Shown: positions 24,746 through 38,800 of the stretch, in pieces
Numbering within the stretch: the first letter of the stretch is position 1
Layout of the letters: every line of letters begins with the position of its first letter
Assembly: GCA_018806985.1 (NCBI GenBank)
Contig: JADANN010000439.1
Span: forward strand, 751,501-815,500
Source of the DNA: Angiostrongylus vasorum
Lineage: Eukaryota > Nematoda > Chromadorea > Rhabditida > Metastrongylidae
Reading direction: 5' to 3'
Length of the DNA stretch: 64,000 nucleotides
Program-made: the position numbers and the translations under genes
Notes under the pieces: model-generated
Seen by the model: only the letters and a program-made list of their open reading frames with translations
Told to the model about the DNA's origin: nothing
Databases searched by the model: none

Positions 24746-25425
24746 AAAATTCCATACGGAGTTGACGGCCACTTTGCATACAACTCAGAAGGGGGCCTAG
24801 AAATCTTTTTAGAGAGCTTGCAGGTTTGTTGGAAGCAAGTTCCAGTTTGTTCGGCAGTCCTACAGAATATGAGCAGAGGTCCAGTAGGTCCCGAAATCTT
24901 CGGAAGTATCTAGCAATTGCTGTCTTTTCCATATGAGTGTCTGACGTTCTATACGATATTTTGTTGTGTTCGTCCAGAACATAGTTCTAATTTACGTTTT
25001 TGGTCGTTTACACTAATACTAAATGCAATTTCTTCCTCGATGCCCATGGGAAGCTTTAAAGATGCCACTCCAGATATGTCACAGGTGCCATCCTCAGCAA
25101 CTTTTCTACGTTACCTTTTTATTCTACCTTCTGACTATGTTGGTATCTCTGAGGTCTTAGGACTGGCACAGTAAACGAGGAGGAATCGTCACGATTCTTA
25201 TGAAGCCAAGTAAACTCACAGTTGAGACTGTTAAACGTGTTCGGGAATATTTTTTCTTAGACAACGGCGGGTAGTGCATACATGTTATGAGGGCTATCGG
25301 TTCATTACAGAAGACAGGGGAAAAGAAAAGTTGTTGAGAGAAAAAAGGCCTGGAAGGAAAGTGCAGGAATCCATGCGTATCCTCACGGATGTATTGTGGA
25401 ACTCACAAGCTATTTTAGTTCATAA
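24746..25425 (+). CDS. Possible small gene between eIF2B epsilon and the HECT ligase (5' end unknown)
   Basis: Four exon-like blocks join in one frame: 24746-24878, 24978-25084, 25161-25270 and 25311-25425 (TAA). Each has an AG acceptor and GT donor and the phases agree at all three junctions. The joined peptide is hydrophilic and looks protein-like: it begins IPYGVDGHFAYNSEGG, passes MGSFKDATPDMSQ and GGIVTILMKPSKLTVETVKR, and ends HAYPHGCIVELTSYFSS. I do not recognise the family. No start exon was fixed. An in-frame ATG exists at 25040, and a short open frame with ATG near 24411 could belong upstream. The last intron would be only 40 nt, short even for a nematode. The position, same strand and 0.45-1.3 kb between two housekeeping genes, would suit a middle cistron of an operon. 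It could also be a chance set of open frames in intergenic DNA. Confidence 0.35.
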
Positions 25426-25636
25426 ATCGTCGTCAAAGATTGCTCCAGTGATGATGTGCATTACCAAGGGTTGTTATTTATTACTGTTGAGATCGTGTCG
25501 ACTTTTACTGCAGTTAACTGATGTATGGTTTTAGTGATTTAGGAATCGCTGTGGATTCTCGAGCTTTGTAAAGTAAAGCATTTGCCATATAAGGCTAGAA
25601 TATGATTATTTGCAGCGATTTAAACCGAATTCACGG

Positions 25637-26776
25637 ATGTCGTTCTTAAATCTTGTAGATTTTGATGGCTCCATAAAAAGGAACAAGAAACAGGAAGCTC
25701 TTCTGAACACAATTGTGAGTGATTTCATAGTAATAACTATAATACGGACAAACGAGTTAATATATTGAGATCTCCATCTACTGTTTTGTCTTCCAGAATG
25801 ATCGAGAGAGGTTTCTTCGTGATCTTGAAGCGCAACGAAAAGCACGTGCAAAAGGTAAGGCTCGTTATCTGGTTCTAATTTCGCTTTCGTTTGAGGCAAG
25901 ATTTTTTTCACTTGTAGAGTAGTTTTTTTTTGCTTCTTCGCTCACAGTGATGTATTGCACCACTTTGGTCTTGGTTTTGACACTTTTTCTCTTGAACTAC
26001 TGCCGTTGAAAAGAGTTCTGTTATGAGATTAGTACCACCTAGTCGAAGAAGATAGTTTGTTATGAGAACGTCGCAGTAATATGCGCCTAGTTTAAATCCC
26101 TCTTTTTACTAAGGCAATTGTGATTATATCCTGTCATTGTGGTTTTAATAATAGGTTGTAAGTTCCATATTTTAGATCAGAAACAACAGAAAGCCGCTGT
26201 TGTTATCCAGAGAAGTTGGCGGGCACATAAGGCACGTATACGTGTTGCTCAAAAGTTTCGTGAAGATTTCGACGCGATTGGGAGGCCAGCTACTAAAGAG
26301 GTATTATGAGTTATTTTCTTCGCTGTTGCGCCGTTTTTTCTTCATTTTGTGTTCAGTACTTGTTTTCATACGTAGGGATCGGGTAGCGCAGTTGTGATCT
26401 GGTTCACTACACGGTCGACCAAACCTACCCAAGTTCTATCCTGGCTTGAGCGCACCGGCCTCTCATCTCTCTGAAGTTGTAAAATTAAATGACTTGTCTA
26501 GGGCAAGCGGAATCTCTCTAATCTACGTAGGGACACTCTAGCACGGCTATCTCAGGTTTCGAGAGAGAATCGACTCTACGAGTGTTCAACTACATTCGTT
26601 ACGAAGATGTCCTCGAGCAGTCCCCAGACGCAAACGGAGAAGTTCGATGATGGAAGGAGAAAATGAATCGGGTGCAAGAAGTGCTGGAATATTCACCATA
26701 TGACATGTTATGTCGGGTTATGTACTAATAATTAGTAATAATAATAATAATAGTAGTAATAATGATAATAATAATG

Positions 26777-26842
<66 letters not shown>

Positions 26843-29800
26843 CTTGCTTGGATACTTGGCTGCCCTATCTTCACTGGTTGTACGGACTCCAGCACAACTT
26901 CCATTTTTTCAGAATTTTGTTGGTTTAGCCATTGTGTTTCCCTGGAGTCCCGAGATTAACCTAGCTAAAGTCTGCTCCAGGCTGTCACCACCACAAGCAG
27001 TCGGCCCCCTTGTGGATCAGAGGGAGATTTGCTACCATGCGAATAGTTTGGTACCAGGACGGTGGTGAATGCTGGAACTGGTTTACTCATAGTTGGGTTT
27101 CCTGATGGAAAATACTTACAAAATCATTCATAGCCTGCGAGTTGGTTACTGACATCATGTGCAGTGTGTTAACGATATTTTCCTTTAATATCCAGTTTCT
27201 CACTATTGCACACCATACTTCCTCCTTATTACTTCAGTTGGTGCCTGGCTCAATGACTCATTCTTAGATCATATTTACTTCATTAATTTCCTGTAGTTCC
27301 ACTTCTCTTTTTCAGGTTCTAAACCTTCAAATCACGCGAATGAATGTTTTTTACCATCATCCAATCGATGACAGCCGATTGGTGAGTTTTACTGTTTTGT
27401 AAAAAGCTTTATATACGGTTCATGGAAGACACATGACATGGTAGGGAACGAATCAGGAGGTTTAGATTCTTGTTCCCAGATATGCGAGCTCCTCTTTTCG
27501 ATTCGCTAGTTCTGCTAGTGTATTGTCATGCAAATGAGCTGAAACCGCAACCATTGCGCATCAAGCGCAAAACTTGTATGTAAACCACTCTGAAATACTT
27601 ACTTGTATACTTGGATGGCACGTCCTCACTGGTTGTGCGGGCTCCAGCATAATTTCCATTTTCTCGGAGTTTTGCTAGTTTAGCCGTTGTGGTTCTCTGG
27701 AGTCCCGAGGTGAGCCGGCCAAGGTCTGCCGCAGGTCTTCACCACCACAGGCAGTCTCCGCCTTTGTGAATCAGAGGGAGATTTACCACCATGCGACTAG
27801 TTTGATACCAGGACGGTGGTAGATTGTGCTATTGGTTTACTCTTAACTGGGCTTACTGATGGAAACGCCAGGCTCCTTCTCAGCTTCGGAGACCATTCTG
27901 AAGTACATCTGGTAATTCAACATCAAACCAGCTTTCCTCGTTTGAACCTACTACATTTCTGATTTTGATATAATCTGTATGCAGCATAGAATACTCAGAA
28001 TGAGGCAGGGGGGGATTAGTACGCAATAAGGATAGTAGATGGAAGATAAAGTATAAAACTCGGCGTTGATCTCAATCCCTGAGGGATGCGCCATGCATTT
28101 GACTTCATTAGGGATCATTGGAGGTGAGTATCAGGCCTTTACAATGACTCGCGGTGGCCTACCGATGTATCGAACCAGTGCTGCTATCCTCACAGACAAG
28201 TCTGGTACCAATTTGCCGACCCCAGAATGATGGAAGGCTTGGTGGGCCATGGGCGAGGGGATCGATTCCACGTGTGAGCCGCAGTCGCGCCTCCAACTAC
28301 TGCGCCACGCGCGCCCAGATGGAAGATGGAATAGAAAAAATAGGTAAGTATGGGCTGAAGAACGCTGGTTACCCGCAAAATCTATCATGCTTGAAGTGGA
28401 GGATCTGCGCAAAGGAATAATTCATGAAAACAGGCAGTTATTTGTAGTATGAATTGTTAGATACAAATGTGCTGATCAGAACATTTTGTCACCATTTCCG
28501 CTTGAAGCAGTCATAATAATACGAGTGTGCCCTCGGTTTTAGGTCACACTTTGCTCGGTAGCACTTGGATTATTCCGTGTTCATAAAGAAGAAGGAGAGG
28601 TGATAGCACCACAACGACGAATGGTTTTCTATAAATGTTTGTTCAAGTACCTGTCGCATTCCGACAAAGATACGAATTTTGTGATGCCAATTAGGTGACG
28701 ATAGTTACTTGATATTTGTCATGTCTCTCGTCATGTCTTGGATGTATACACTACTTTTAGATTTTTGGAGACTTTTATAGCGGCTCAAGATTCTGTCTTT
28801 CTAGCCAAGGTCTGTCATTGCTTCGCTTACTTTCCTTTTACGAATTTTGGATAGAGCAGTTAGACAGTGCTTCTATTAACGACTGTACCGGAAACTGGTA
28901 GTACAGTAACTTGCTTATGCATTTTGAGCCTTTAAAAAAATGATAAACTTACTTCTTTGAAAACATAGTTCTTTCCTAGTCGCAGAACACTAAGTATACC
29001 AAGTGTGCAGCTGTATAAAGCGCATACTTCTGCTGAATACAGAACATGTGCTTGAACAACATTCCATGACTTTAAACTGCTTTATGAGTCCCACCATCTT
29101 CTGTACTTTTGTATATCGCTGGAACTGAGAATGGGACCTCGTCTGTGGCTCTTGGAAGAAAACTCTTATATTTCTTGTTAATTCTTTGTAAAACATGAAG
29201 GAATTAAGCTTATCTCTAGGCAGGATATTTTGAATGTATACTGAAGTTAATCGCGAAACTTGCACCTGACCGTGAACATGGAGCACCACTTGCACTGCAA
29301 TGTCGATTGTCACCACGAACTGAGTTGCTTTGTGAACTGTTGATGCATCCCATTGCTAAAACAGCGGGCCAGGAAAGGTATGTATCAACGCTTTCCGCAG
29401 AAAAATTGCGTTTAAACGAAAGAAATCATTGGACAGACGAAGTAATTCCAGGGAGTTTACACTGCGATGCCTGATGAGATCAATTTGCGTCAGCAAGGAC
29501 ACAGTGTCAGTGGTCTTGCTGGTGATGCCCTTTTTCTCCCGTTGCTTATGTAATTCTCTGTGGGTTCATTGTCGTTTTATAACTTTACGAACTGTCTGTA
29601 CGCCTGAATTTTTTTTAAAGTAGAAGTACAATCTTCCTCTACCAATTTGTAATGACGTTTTCTTTTGAATATGGTTCAATAGTAGGTTTTAGTATTCGAT
29701 CTTCTTGCGTAATGTTTTCGTGTTACAGATTTTCACTACGGGAAGCGCTGAATGCATTTGGAACCTATCCTTCCGAAAAAACGTTGCCTGCAGGAATCAT

Positions 29801-32800
29801 GTCCATGTATTTCCTAAGCATCCTTCTGGATGTTTCCAAGCCGTGCGATAGTGCGTACATGTAGTCGTTACTAGTGAAATTGATAAGCTGTTAATAACCT
29901 GTATACTATATTAGTTGCGATGCTTGAATAACTAGTATAGTAGGGGCGGATAGCATGATGCCGGCCATAACGAGCACAGTGCTGGTTCGATGCTGCTCCA
30001 GGTTCACCAAGCCTCTCATCCCTCCGGTGTCGAGAAAGTGGTACCGAACTTATTCCGCAAAAGATCACTCTATGCAGTGAGATTAGAAGCGCTCTAGCTC
30101 AGCTGTCACAGGACTCCAGTGAGAATGGACTCGACGAGCATTCTACGGCATTCAAGATGGAATGAAAATCCTCAAGCAACAGCTGAAGAACCCATGCGTA
30201 AAAGTTGTAAGACTTCCGTGAATGATGGATGCGAGGAAACGAATCGAACGTGAGAAGTGCTGGGATCCGCACAGTACACGTGAAGACGGGTCGTATAGAA
30301 AATAAAATAATAGAAATAACTTAGTTATATGCTATACTCATGAGATGTTTATGTTTCAGCTTGCGATGAGGACAGGTCTTTACTTTTGTCAACATGTGCT
30401 GGTTACAAACGTGGGAATAATGAGAACGAGTGCATTTCACATGAAAAAGAGGTAATTTGCTCCATCTAATCTACAGTTTAATTATATCTAGCGGAGAATT
30501 TAATCTTCCGTCGTTTACCATTTATAATCTGTTAAGATGGAGGCGTTCATGACGTCTTCTATTAATGCAACCTTCGAATCTCCAACGTTCTTGTCTCTCT
30601 GCAAGCATGGAGGTTGTTCAGTTAATCTTAGTTTTTGTTTCTTATAAGTGTTAGATTAACAAACTTTACGTGACTTCATGGCTGGTGAGAATAACCAGCT
30701 TGTTGCTTCAGCACTTTCTCCAACCGATGAGAATATATGGTCTTTGGTTACTTTCGGTAAACAAATTCTCAATTCGGAGACCGTGATGTTACTGGCGACG
30801 TCGTCTCCATGCATGAATAAGTTTGTAATTCGTTCATATTTGGTTAATCAAGGCAACAACTATTTTTTCTATCTAAATTTCTGCTGATTAAGGCTATGGC
30901 AATTACTGGTTGGCTTGGAATCTCGAGACTCTTCCGGATGTGCTTCCAATCATATTGATTTGCTTAAAATGGGTTTGCGCCTAACTTTGTAGTTTTTTTG
31001 AAAGAAGTAGTCGGCGTTAATTTTATTCTGTATCTTGCGTTTTTATTCTTGCACATTATATTTATCCACAATTTCCCAAAACTTGAGAAATAGATGAAAA
31101 ACAAACGCAAAACTGGCTGAGAGAAACGCAAAGCAACGGCCTCAGGTCTTAGTGGTGCAGTGTGTAGTACGCGAGCGGCCGGAGAGGGTAATCGTGGTTC
31201 GATCTGTCCCGAAGTCCAAATTTTGCGAATATCTCAGCACCGTTGTGGTTGTACCTTACATCATACCCTGCCGTAAAAAAAAGAATTGGCAGTAAATAAA
31301 AGGTTAACATTGTGATATCCACAATTTATTCCTTTTCTCGTTATGACTTTATTTATTGTGAACATGGTGATTACTAATGAATTACTACAGTTATGGTGTC
31401 AACTTTTTTCTCCTAACCAATGGATTGAATGCTTCTAGGTCATCCTTTGGACGATGAATCACGGGATCGATTAACCCATGCGCTTTCCTTATTCTGTGGA
31501 TGTCTAGTAGCCGTCATCAGCTCCATTGACGATGCCGATTTTGTCTCAGGACATCCAAACCTTGTATTTAATAGCGAGAAACTTACCGAGATTATCACGG
31601 TGATCAGGTTTGGCTCAGTACATTTTCTTCTTGTGATGCTCAGTCTGTTAACATCCACCTTCTCTGCTAAGACCACTCAGTCTTATCGCTAAATTGAGGC
31701 AGAAATTTTCAATATGATTTTCGTAGTTGTTGCACATTACGTCTTTTTTCTTCGAAAATGTAATACCGTAAGAGTCCTTTTTATTAAGAGATGTTGGTCT
31801 GGGTTTGATCGATTTGGCATTTCCCGATGATTTCTTTGTGACAGCGAAAGCAGCAGAGGAAAGAAGTCGTGATGCGTCCAAGGTATGAATTATGAAATGT
31901 GGCACCACTCTCACTAGGTGTCAACGATCTTAGTCGGTTGACTTAGAAACAAATGATTTGAGGAAAAAATATCCTTCACCCTCCTAAATGAATTATACTT
32001 TTTCTTTATCTTGCTTGTTTTACTTATAGTCGTTTAGTGGTCACGCCTTTACGAGACGGTTGTTACTACACTTCAGTCACTGTATGCAAAAGATTCACGC
32101 GTTCATTTCTTGCCATTAGATTTCTGGAGTAACCACCGAAGACAAGTTGGTCGAATTACTGTTGCAGATGGCTATCAAATTTACTAAAATTAGTTTTGAC
32201 GTTTCGGCAGGTTGTGATCTCGCGACGATCGTTTCTTCCTTTTCGCCGGCGAGCAAACCGTACAGATGGCCCACAGCGAGTGTTCACGCCATTTAGTTTT
32301 GTACGATTTCTTCATGGAAGACCACTTATTAAGTGAGTGTGGTTCAGATTTCAAACGTTTCATACTAAATGGTAAGTAAACAGTGTGTCCTAAAATCAAA
32401 GTAAAAGATCAGTGGTTCGTTCATTTTTTTCTAACTTGTTGATAGTTTCTTCTTTTCCTAGCAGTTTCCTTATCGATGACTTCGGTAATCTTTTAATATT
32501 TGCCGCTAATCCCAGTGCTGACCAGAAGGCGTGGAGTTTTAAAGGAGAATAAAAAACCACTCGAAAATGGTGATATCGCGAACACGTTGTGTAAAAGCAA
32601 GAAAATACTCGGAAGTGTGAGAGATCTTCGAAGCTCACGAAAACTCGAACCTGGTGTGCAGAGTGAGCAGTTAAAGAGAGCAAATGAACAAAGACATTTT
32701 CAAAAAGCCAGGCCTAAATTTGTTGTATTATTGTGCAAATAAATAGTTCAGAGGGTATTCATCCAGATCAAAGTCAAATAAATTGGCAGTAGGAAATGAA

Positions 32801-35800
32801 TTTAGCGATGATGACAGTAGTGGGAACGATGATGAACCAGGACCCTCTTCTGATTTGCCAGCAACAAGTGCCGATCTCCGCAATTTGAGCATTATCAAAT
32901 CTATTCCATTTGTAGTGCCATTTATGCAACGAGTCAAGGCAAGTTGATTTGATTTCACATATTCGCTGCTCCAAATAGTAAAGAAATGAGCGTGAATTGT
33001 TCAGATTTTCCAAGACCTTCTGGCACATGATCGAGAATCTCATGGGATTGTGGACGAGTTTCAAAGTTTCGGTATTGTTTTGCAAGCATTTTTCTCTGTG
33101 ATCTTAATATTTTGGTTGTGGAATCCAGCACTTCTTTCCTTCTTTCATCCGATTCTTTTCCTGACATCCATGTCCAAAATGATCTTCAAACATTTTGCCT
33201 GTTATTCCGGCTGCCACGATTCTCCTTGCAGTCTTGGAGGGAGCCGGGACAAGGCCTTCCCACGTGCGTGGGAGGAAGGCGTTGGGGCGAGGTGGAACTA
33301 GCGCCTTTACACCCTGATTGACTGTAATGTTAACGGCTGCACTAATTTGTCACAGTACTCGGAATATGAACCTAATTTGTGGTTGTAGCCATCATCTTCT
33401 GAATTAGATCCTAATTTGATTTGCACACTGTTTATTTATAAATACTTTGAAGTTGCAATCACAAGGCTGCTGAGATATGAGCAAAACTCAGGACTTTAGG
33501 TGGGCTTCGAACCAGTGGTTATCTCTACTGGAGACTCGGGTGCTATCCACCACACCAACCAATGTCCTTGCTTTGCTTTTCTCTTAGCCATGTTTTTACT
33601 CTATCAATCGTGTCAGCAATCACAAATTAACGGAAATTATCTCAGGAGCACAAATCGGCATTGAACCCAGTTAGGTTGAAGGTGCAGTCGAAATCATGTC
33701 TTAACTTTTTGTTTACCGCCTATTGTTTTTTTTTTCATGACAAGGTACTGTGTGAAATACAACTAGATGATGTTGTAGATAGCACTTGACACCGAAAAGA
33801 GTAATCGAGGGTTCTAAACCCACCTAATGTTCCGAGTTTTGGTTATAGCTGGGCATCCTTGTTGTGCTGCTATGAAGGCAGAATTGTTAGTAAATAAAAG
33901 GTTAAAACTTTATGTCTATATCTGGCACAAAGTGTGTTTTAAATGTTTAAGTTTCATATTTCCTCAAAATTTTTTGTTGAATTCGTATTTGGAGTTGGTG
34001 ACATAAAGTGGTTATCAAGTTCTTTTGTTTCTGATTATATTTCTTTGACTTCTTTTTTCAATATGACTGTGAATGGTTGCGTTATAATGTGGAAACATCT
34101 GAGAATTTCCCACTCACCTTTCAGAAGGAGTTTCTGTTCGTCGTCATGCTATCAATGTGGCTGTGCGTCGCCAACATTTGTATGAAGATGCATTTAAAGG
34201 TTTATCCTTGGGAAATGGTAAGCCTGCTCATGTAAACATTAAATTCTTCACATTCACTTAGCACAGGCTTTATTTCGAAATTCAGTGCTTTAATAAGCAA
34301 ATGACTTCCGTGATTTTACAGCTCCAAATCTCCGTTTACCCATTAGGGTTTCGATGACGAATTGGGTTGGTTTGAGTGAAGTTGGAATTGATGGTGGAGG
34401 CATTTTCAGGTATCTTTTTTGTGTAATTCTCACCACACTTTATCGTTGCTAAGCAGCGTTGGTTCACCTCATAGAGAGATCTCACGCCGATTAGTCACAA
34501 GGCGACGTGGCAGGTCTCAGGTGGCAGACAAGGGGTTGATCGCGGGCGAGAATCCTTTGCTCTTCTGGGACGCAGGTGGATGCAGGGCGTTGATTCCCTG
34601 TTTCTCGTACGCCGATGCGGCACATACTTTCTGTGATTGCGTGGACGTATTCTTGCATGCGTGGGTTGTGTGTTCTCTTTTGTGGGGATCTTATACGAGT
34701 TAATTTGGCCAAAATCCTGCAAGTGACGAGGAAGCACATGGGAATCAGTTAGGAGTCACTTCCAACAATTAAGTTTCCCGTCTACTCTTGGAATGATTGG
34801 CAAGGTACCCTTGCATATATACAGCTACTACGTTCAGAGCTCAGCAAACTATACGTGAGAACCCAACGCAACATGCACTAAAATAAGCGGGCCTCATTCC
34901 CCTGACCTTAAAAGAGCCCCCAATTCAGGAGGGTTGTGTAGAACTAGTACGGAGAGGCTGCTAAGATCCCGACGCCATTCTGGGTTGCCTAAATCGTAAA
35001 GCAGTACGGTGACAATCCGTACCTACAATGCACGTACATTTGCATCTGACTCCTCTATAGTGGACTTTACCATGCAGGCAAGGAGCATAAGGTACGACGT
35101 TATCGGACTGGCTGGGACTGGAATACGCCACCTATTTAACGCTGTCTATGACACCGGATAAGAAGCTTTCCCATCGACACGAGTTTGGCCCGTGAACATC
35201 GATTCATTCGAGCTAACAAGTCGAGTCGAACGTTTACGATTAAGGAGATATAGATCAATACCGGCTTTGACAATCTTCATCGTTCACGCACCGACATCAA
35301 GCTATAACGAAGGCGAAGGCGAGTCTTTTTATGTGGACTTGGAGCAGTTCTGCAGAGAAGGCTATAAATTCTTCAAGGTCATCACTGGAGATTTTAACGC
35401 TAAGATTGGACCTAGAAGAACGTCACTTTGGGACCCACGGATTATAGTGGAATGGAACGAGCAGGGTGAGCGCCTGTCTGAGTTTATCATAACGACGGAA
35501 ACCATTTATGGTAACTTGCAATTCCAGAAGCCCACTCTCAACGCTGGAGGTGGGAGTTTCCCAGTGAAAAGTACCATAACGAAATAGACCACGTTATAGT
35601 AAACCGAAGGTTTTGCCTAACCGATGTCGCTGTGTCTCAAAATTCTACGCAGGACTAGACCATCGCTTCCTTCGTACAAGATTTCATTTCTCGTGGAAAG
35701 GAAATAAAGCCGCTAAGTTAAAAAACGAAGGTCCAGAACCACCATAAAATTAGATTTATTTTGTTCACTAGTCGGCTATTGGAAGGTACCGTTGATAGAG

Positions 35801-38800
35801 AATTCTCTATTTATGGTTAAATGTACAGTGCTCGGTGTTATTGCAATGGTACAGCCATAAAAGGCCTGCGTGGAAAAGCAAAGAAGTCAAGCTTTCCATC
35901 CACAGTTGGGGGGACAGAGGACAAACCCGACCAACTACTGTTCTGTATTCCAAGCCTCAATCAATACATTCCAGGCGGAGCAGTTATAGCGTCCAGAAAA
36001 GCAATAGAGAAAATCATTCACGATTACTACTTGGATCTATTCAATGGCCACGTCCTCCTGCTCTGGTATGAATTAAAGGATGGATATGTCGCCCACTAAT
36101 TCTCCCTTCCGAAATCCGACATGCTTTTTCGTCGCTAGAGAATCGAACAACAACAGTCGCGGGAAAGGATGAAATCTCAACATCTGGAAAACCTTCCGCC
36201 AGTCCTAATCAACACACCAGCTCGGCTTTTCACACGTTGCCTGTCAGAATTAAGCGTTCCTCTCCAATGAAACATGAGGAAGACCTTGTTATTTTTCAAA
36301 AAAAGGTGACCACGATTTTAGCAGTTATCGCAGAATCTGCTATTTGTCGTCTACGAACTTTTCAGTCGAGTTATCCTGAACAGAAATGACAGAACTGGAC
36401 AAAAGAAATCAGTGACCAGTCAGAAGACTCACTGAAATATTGCGAGAGTACATGAGGCCGCTCTGCCTCACTTTCATCGATTCAAAGTAAGCTTTTGACT
36501 CACTTGAGATTGAAGCAATCATGGAACCCGGGGCATTTTAGGCGTCGTTACCTAAAGATTCTTCGTGAGCTATGTGAAGATTTCACGACCAGCATTTCAC
36601 CATCCTACAACGATGTTAACATCGACAACGATCCTCGAGAACGTCATGCGAACATTGGAATGGAGCAATACGGGAGTGAGGAACAATGGTACAGCATCTT
36701 CTGTTTGCTGATCACATCGTCCTTATAACAGTAAGCATGAGCCATGCGAAACGAATGTTTGTCGACTTTGATAAGGCCTGTGGAAAGATCAAATTCAGAA
36801 AAACGATGTTTATGAGGAACAGATTTTATGCTGCATTCACGCTCAACGGCACGAATATCTCCGAATGCTCTTGTTACTTCTATCTAGTTTGGGAAATTAA
36901 CATGATGAACGATTTAGCTCCAGAATTGAGCAGCTGGAAGCGAGCGGCTTGGAGAGCTCTCAAAAGCATCAAGGATATAATGAAGAGAAAAATGAACAAC
37001 AGATCCCGTGCCCATGTTTTCGACTGCACGAGTCCTCCTGCCTTAGCGTATATGGAACGTGGTAGCTACGTAAGTAGAATGGAAGATCGCTGAGCTTTAT
37101 AGAAGGTGCAGTCGAGAGCTCAATGCCAGGAGTATCCCGTATCGTACAAGTGGGGAAAGGGATTCAAAGGTGCTATCTTCCTCAACGTTGTTAGTGAATG
37201 GATTTTTCGACACGTCAAACGCACAGCACCACCGACTCAGAATTCCTGACCGAAGCCGTAGAAGAAAGGTATGATGCTTAACGAAGCCCTAGAGCGAGCA
37301 GAACCCACTGGACTACTCTTGCACGCGACAGGGAAAAATGGAAGATTTATTGGCGCCCGGTCGAGTCGCTCGACGATCAACGGGACGACAGGTAATATAG
37401 GTGGGGCAGCATCCTGGCGATTTCCTCTAATTCTCTTTTACCTCGTTTACCTATCATTGGACTTACCAGGCTATTGCATTCTATGTTGGAAACGTACATT
37501 TGATCTTTTATTGATACAAGATCCATGTAACCTTCTTTGGCAGTCATAGAAAGATTTAATGACTTTTTAATATCCAACGCAGTTATTTTAATGTGTGGTT
37601 ATGAGAAATTTGAATTTAGAGAATTTCTTACTGAGCTGATCCGGACAGGGTTTGATCCAGACCGAGGTTTTTTCAAGTACACACATGACAGGTGCGCTTA
37701 ACCTTGATCTGTTGTGCAACGTTTTTAAGAAGTTATCTTTTAAGTTACCTTGAAAAGAAGCTCCATTCAGGTTATTGTATCCTAATCCATCATCAATTCA
37801 GCTATATCCAGATTCATATTCGGAACATTTTTTCTTTTTGGGACGTGTGGTAGCAAAGGTAACCCATTTTCCATGTTGTTAACATAGGAATGAATTTGAT
37901 GCTTGCAATTTGCAGCCTTAAAGAACTCACTTCTTTGTAGCTCTTTTCAAGTCGTCGCTTATTTTTGTTTCTATTTGATTGTTATAGTTAATCTATGAAA
38001 AACAAATGGCTGAAATTCGGTTTGCTGAGTTTTTCATGTCGCAATTGCTGGGAAGGCGGCAGGCAGATGTCGACCTGCACCATTTGAAATCATATGATCC
38101 TGCCATATACAAGTTTGTTAATGATGTTTTAAATACGGTTTGAATGTTGTGTTGTTCAGGTTTGTCTAGAAAACATGGCTATTATAGATGTTAGTTGCTT
38201 TTTCAACATTTCTTGTTCTTCTTCAGTTTTTGTCGTGTGTTATCAATGTAATTCTTGCAATAATTTCATTATGCATTTCTATCTGTCGTTTTCTCACCTC
38301 ACGTTATTCAGACATCTAAAAAGTCTGCGCAGTCTAACCGCTGATGAACTAGCAGCATTGGAACTTGACTTCAGCGTGATCATTGATGATGTAGGCGATG
38401 TACAGGTAATAGGAAGATTATGAAAAGCATCCATACAAACGTACTTTATTGTTGTGTTGTCGTTACGAAGTAGAAAAGAGGCATGTTTGTAATCAGTAAG
38501 GTCAGTGTAGATATTGTTTCCAGACTGTTGATCTTATACCTGGTGGACGTGGTATTCGTGTTACTATTGATAATCGACTAGAATATATTCGTTCATATGT
38601 GAACCTGTTCTTGTACAAACGGGTTTGTTTCTTAAACGCCTCATTACGACCTTAAAGGTCATACATGGACTGTTGATGTACATAGTTCTTGGTTCTTCTT
38701 CTTCTAACAAGGATTTGGTCAAAAATCTTAAGCACACTTAATGTATTATGAAAAATTAGAATCAAAATCTATTTAGACTGTCAATTCATGCATAACTTTC

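Noticed and set aside
32190..32375. Open frame with a perfect GTAAGT donor in the HECT-ligase linker
   Set aside because: Its peptide does not align with the expected UBE3C segment and it begins next to a GACGTTTCGGC repeat motif; left as a possible exon only.
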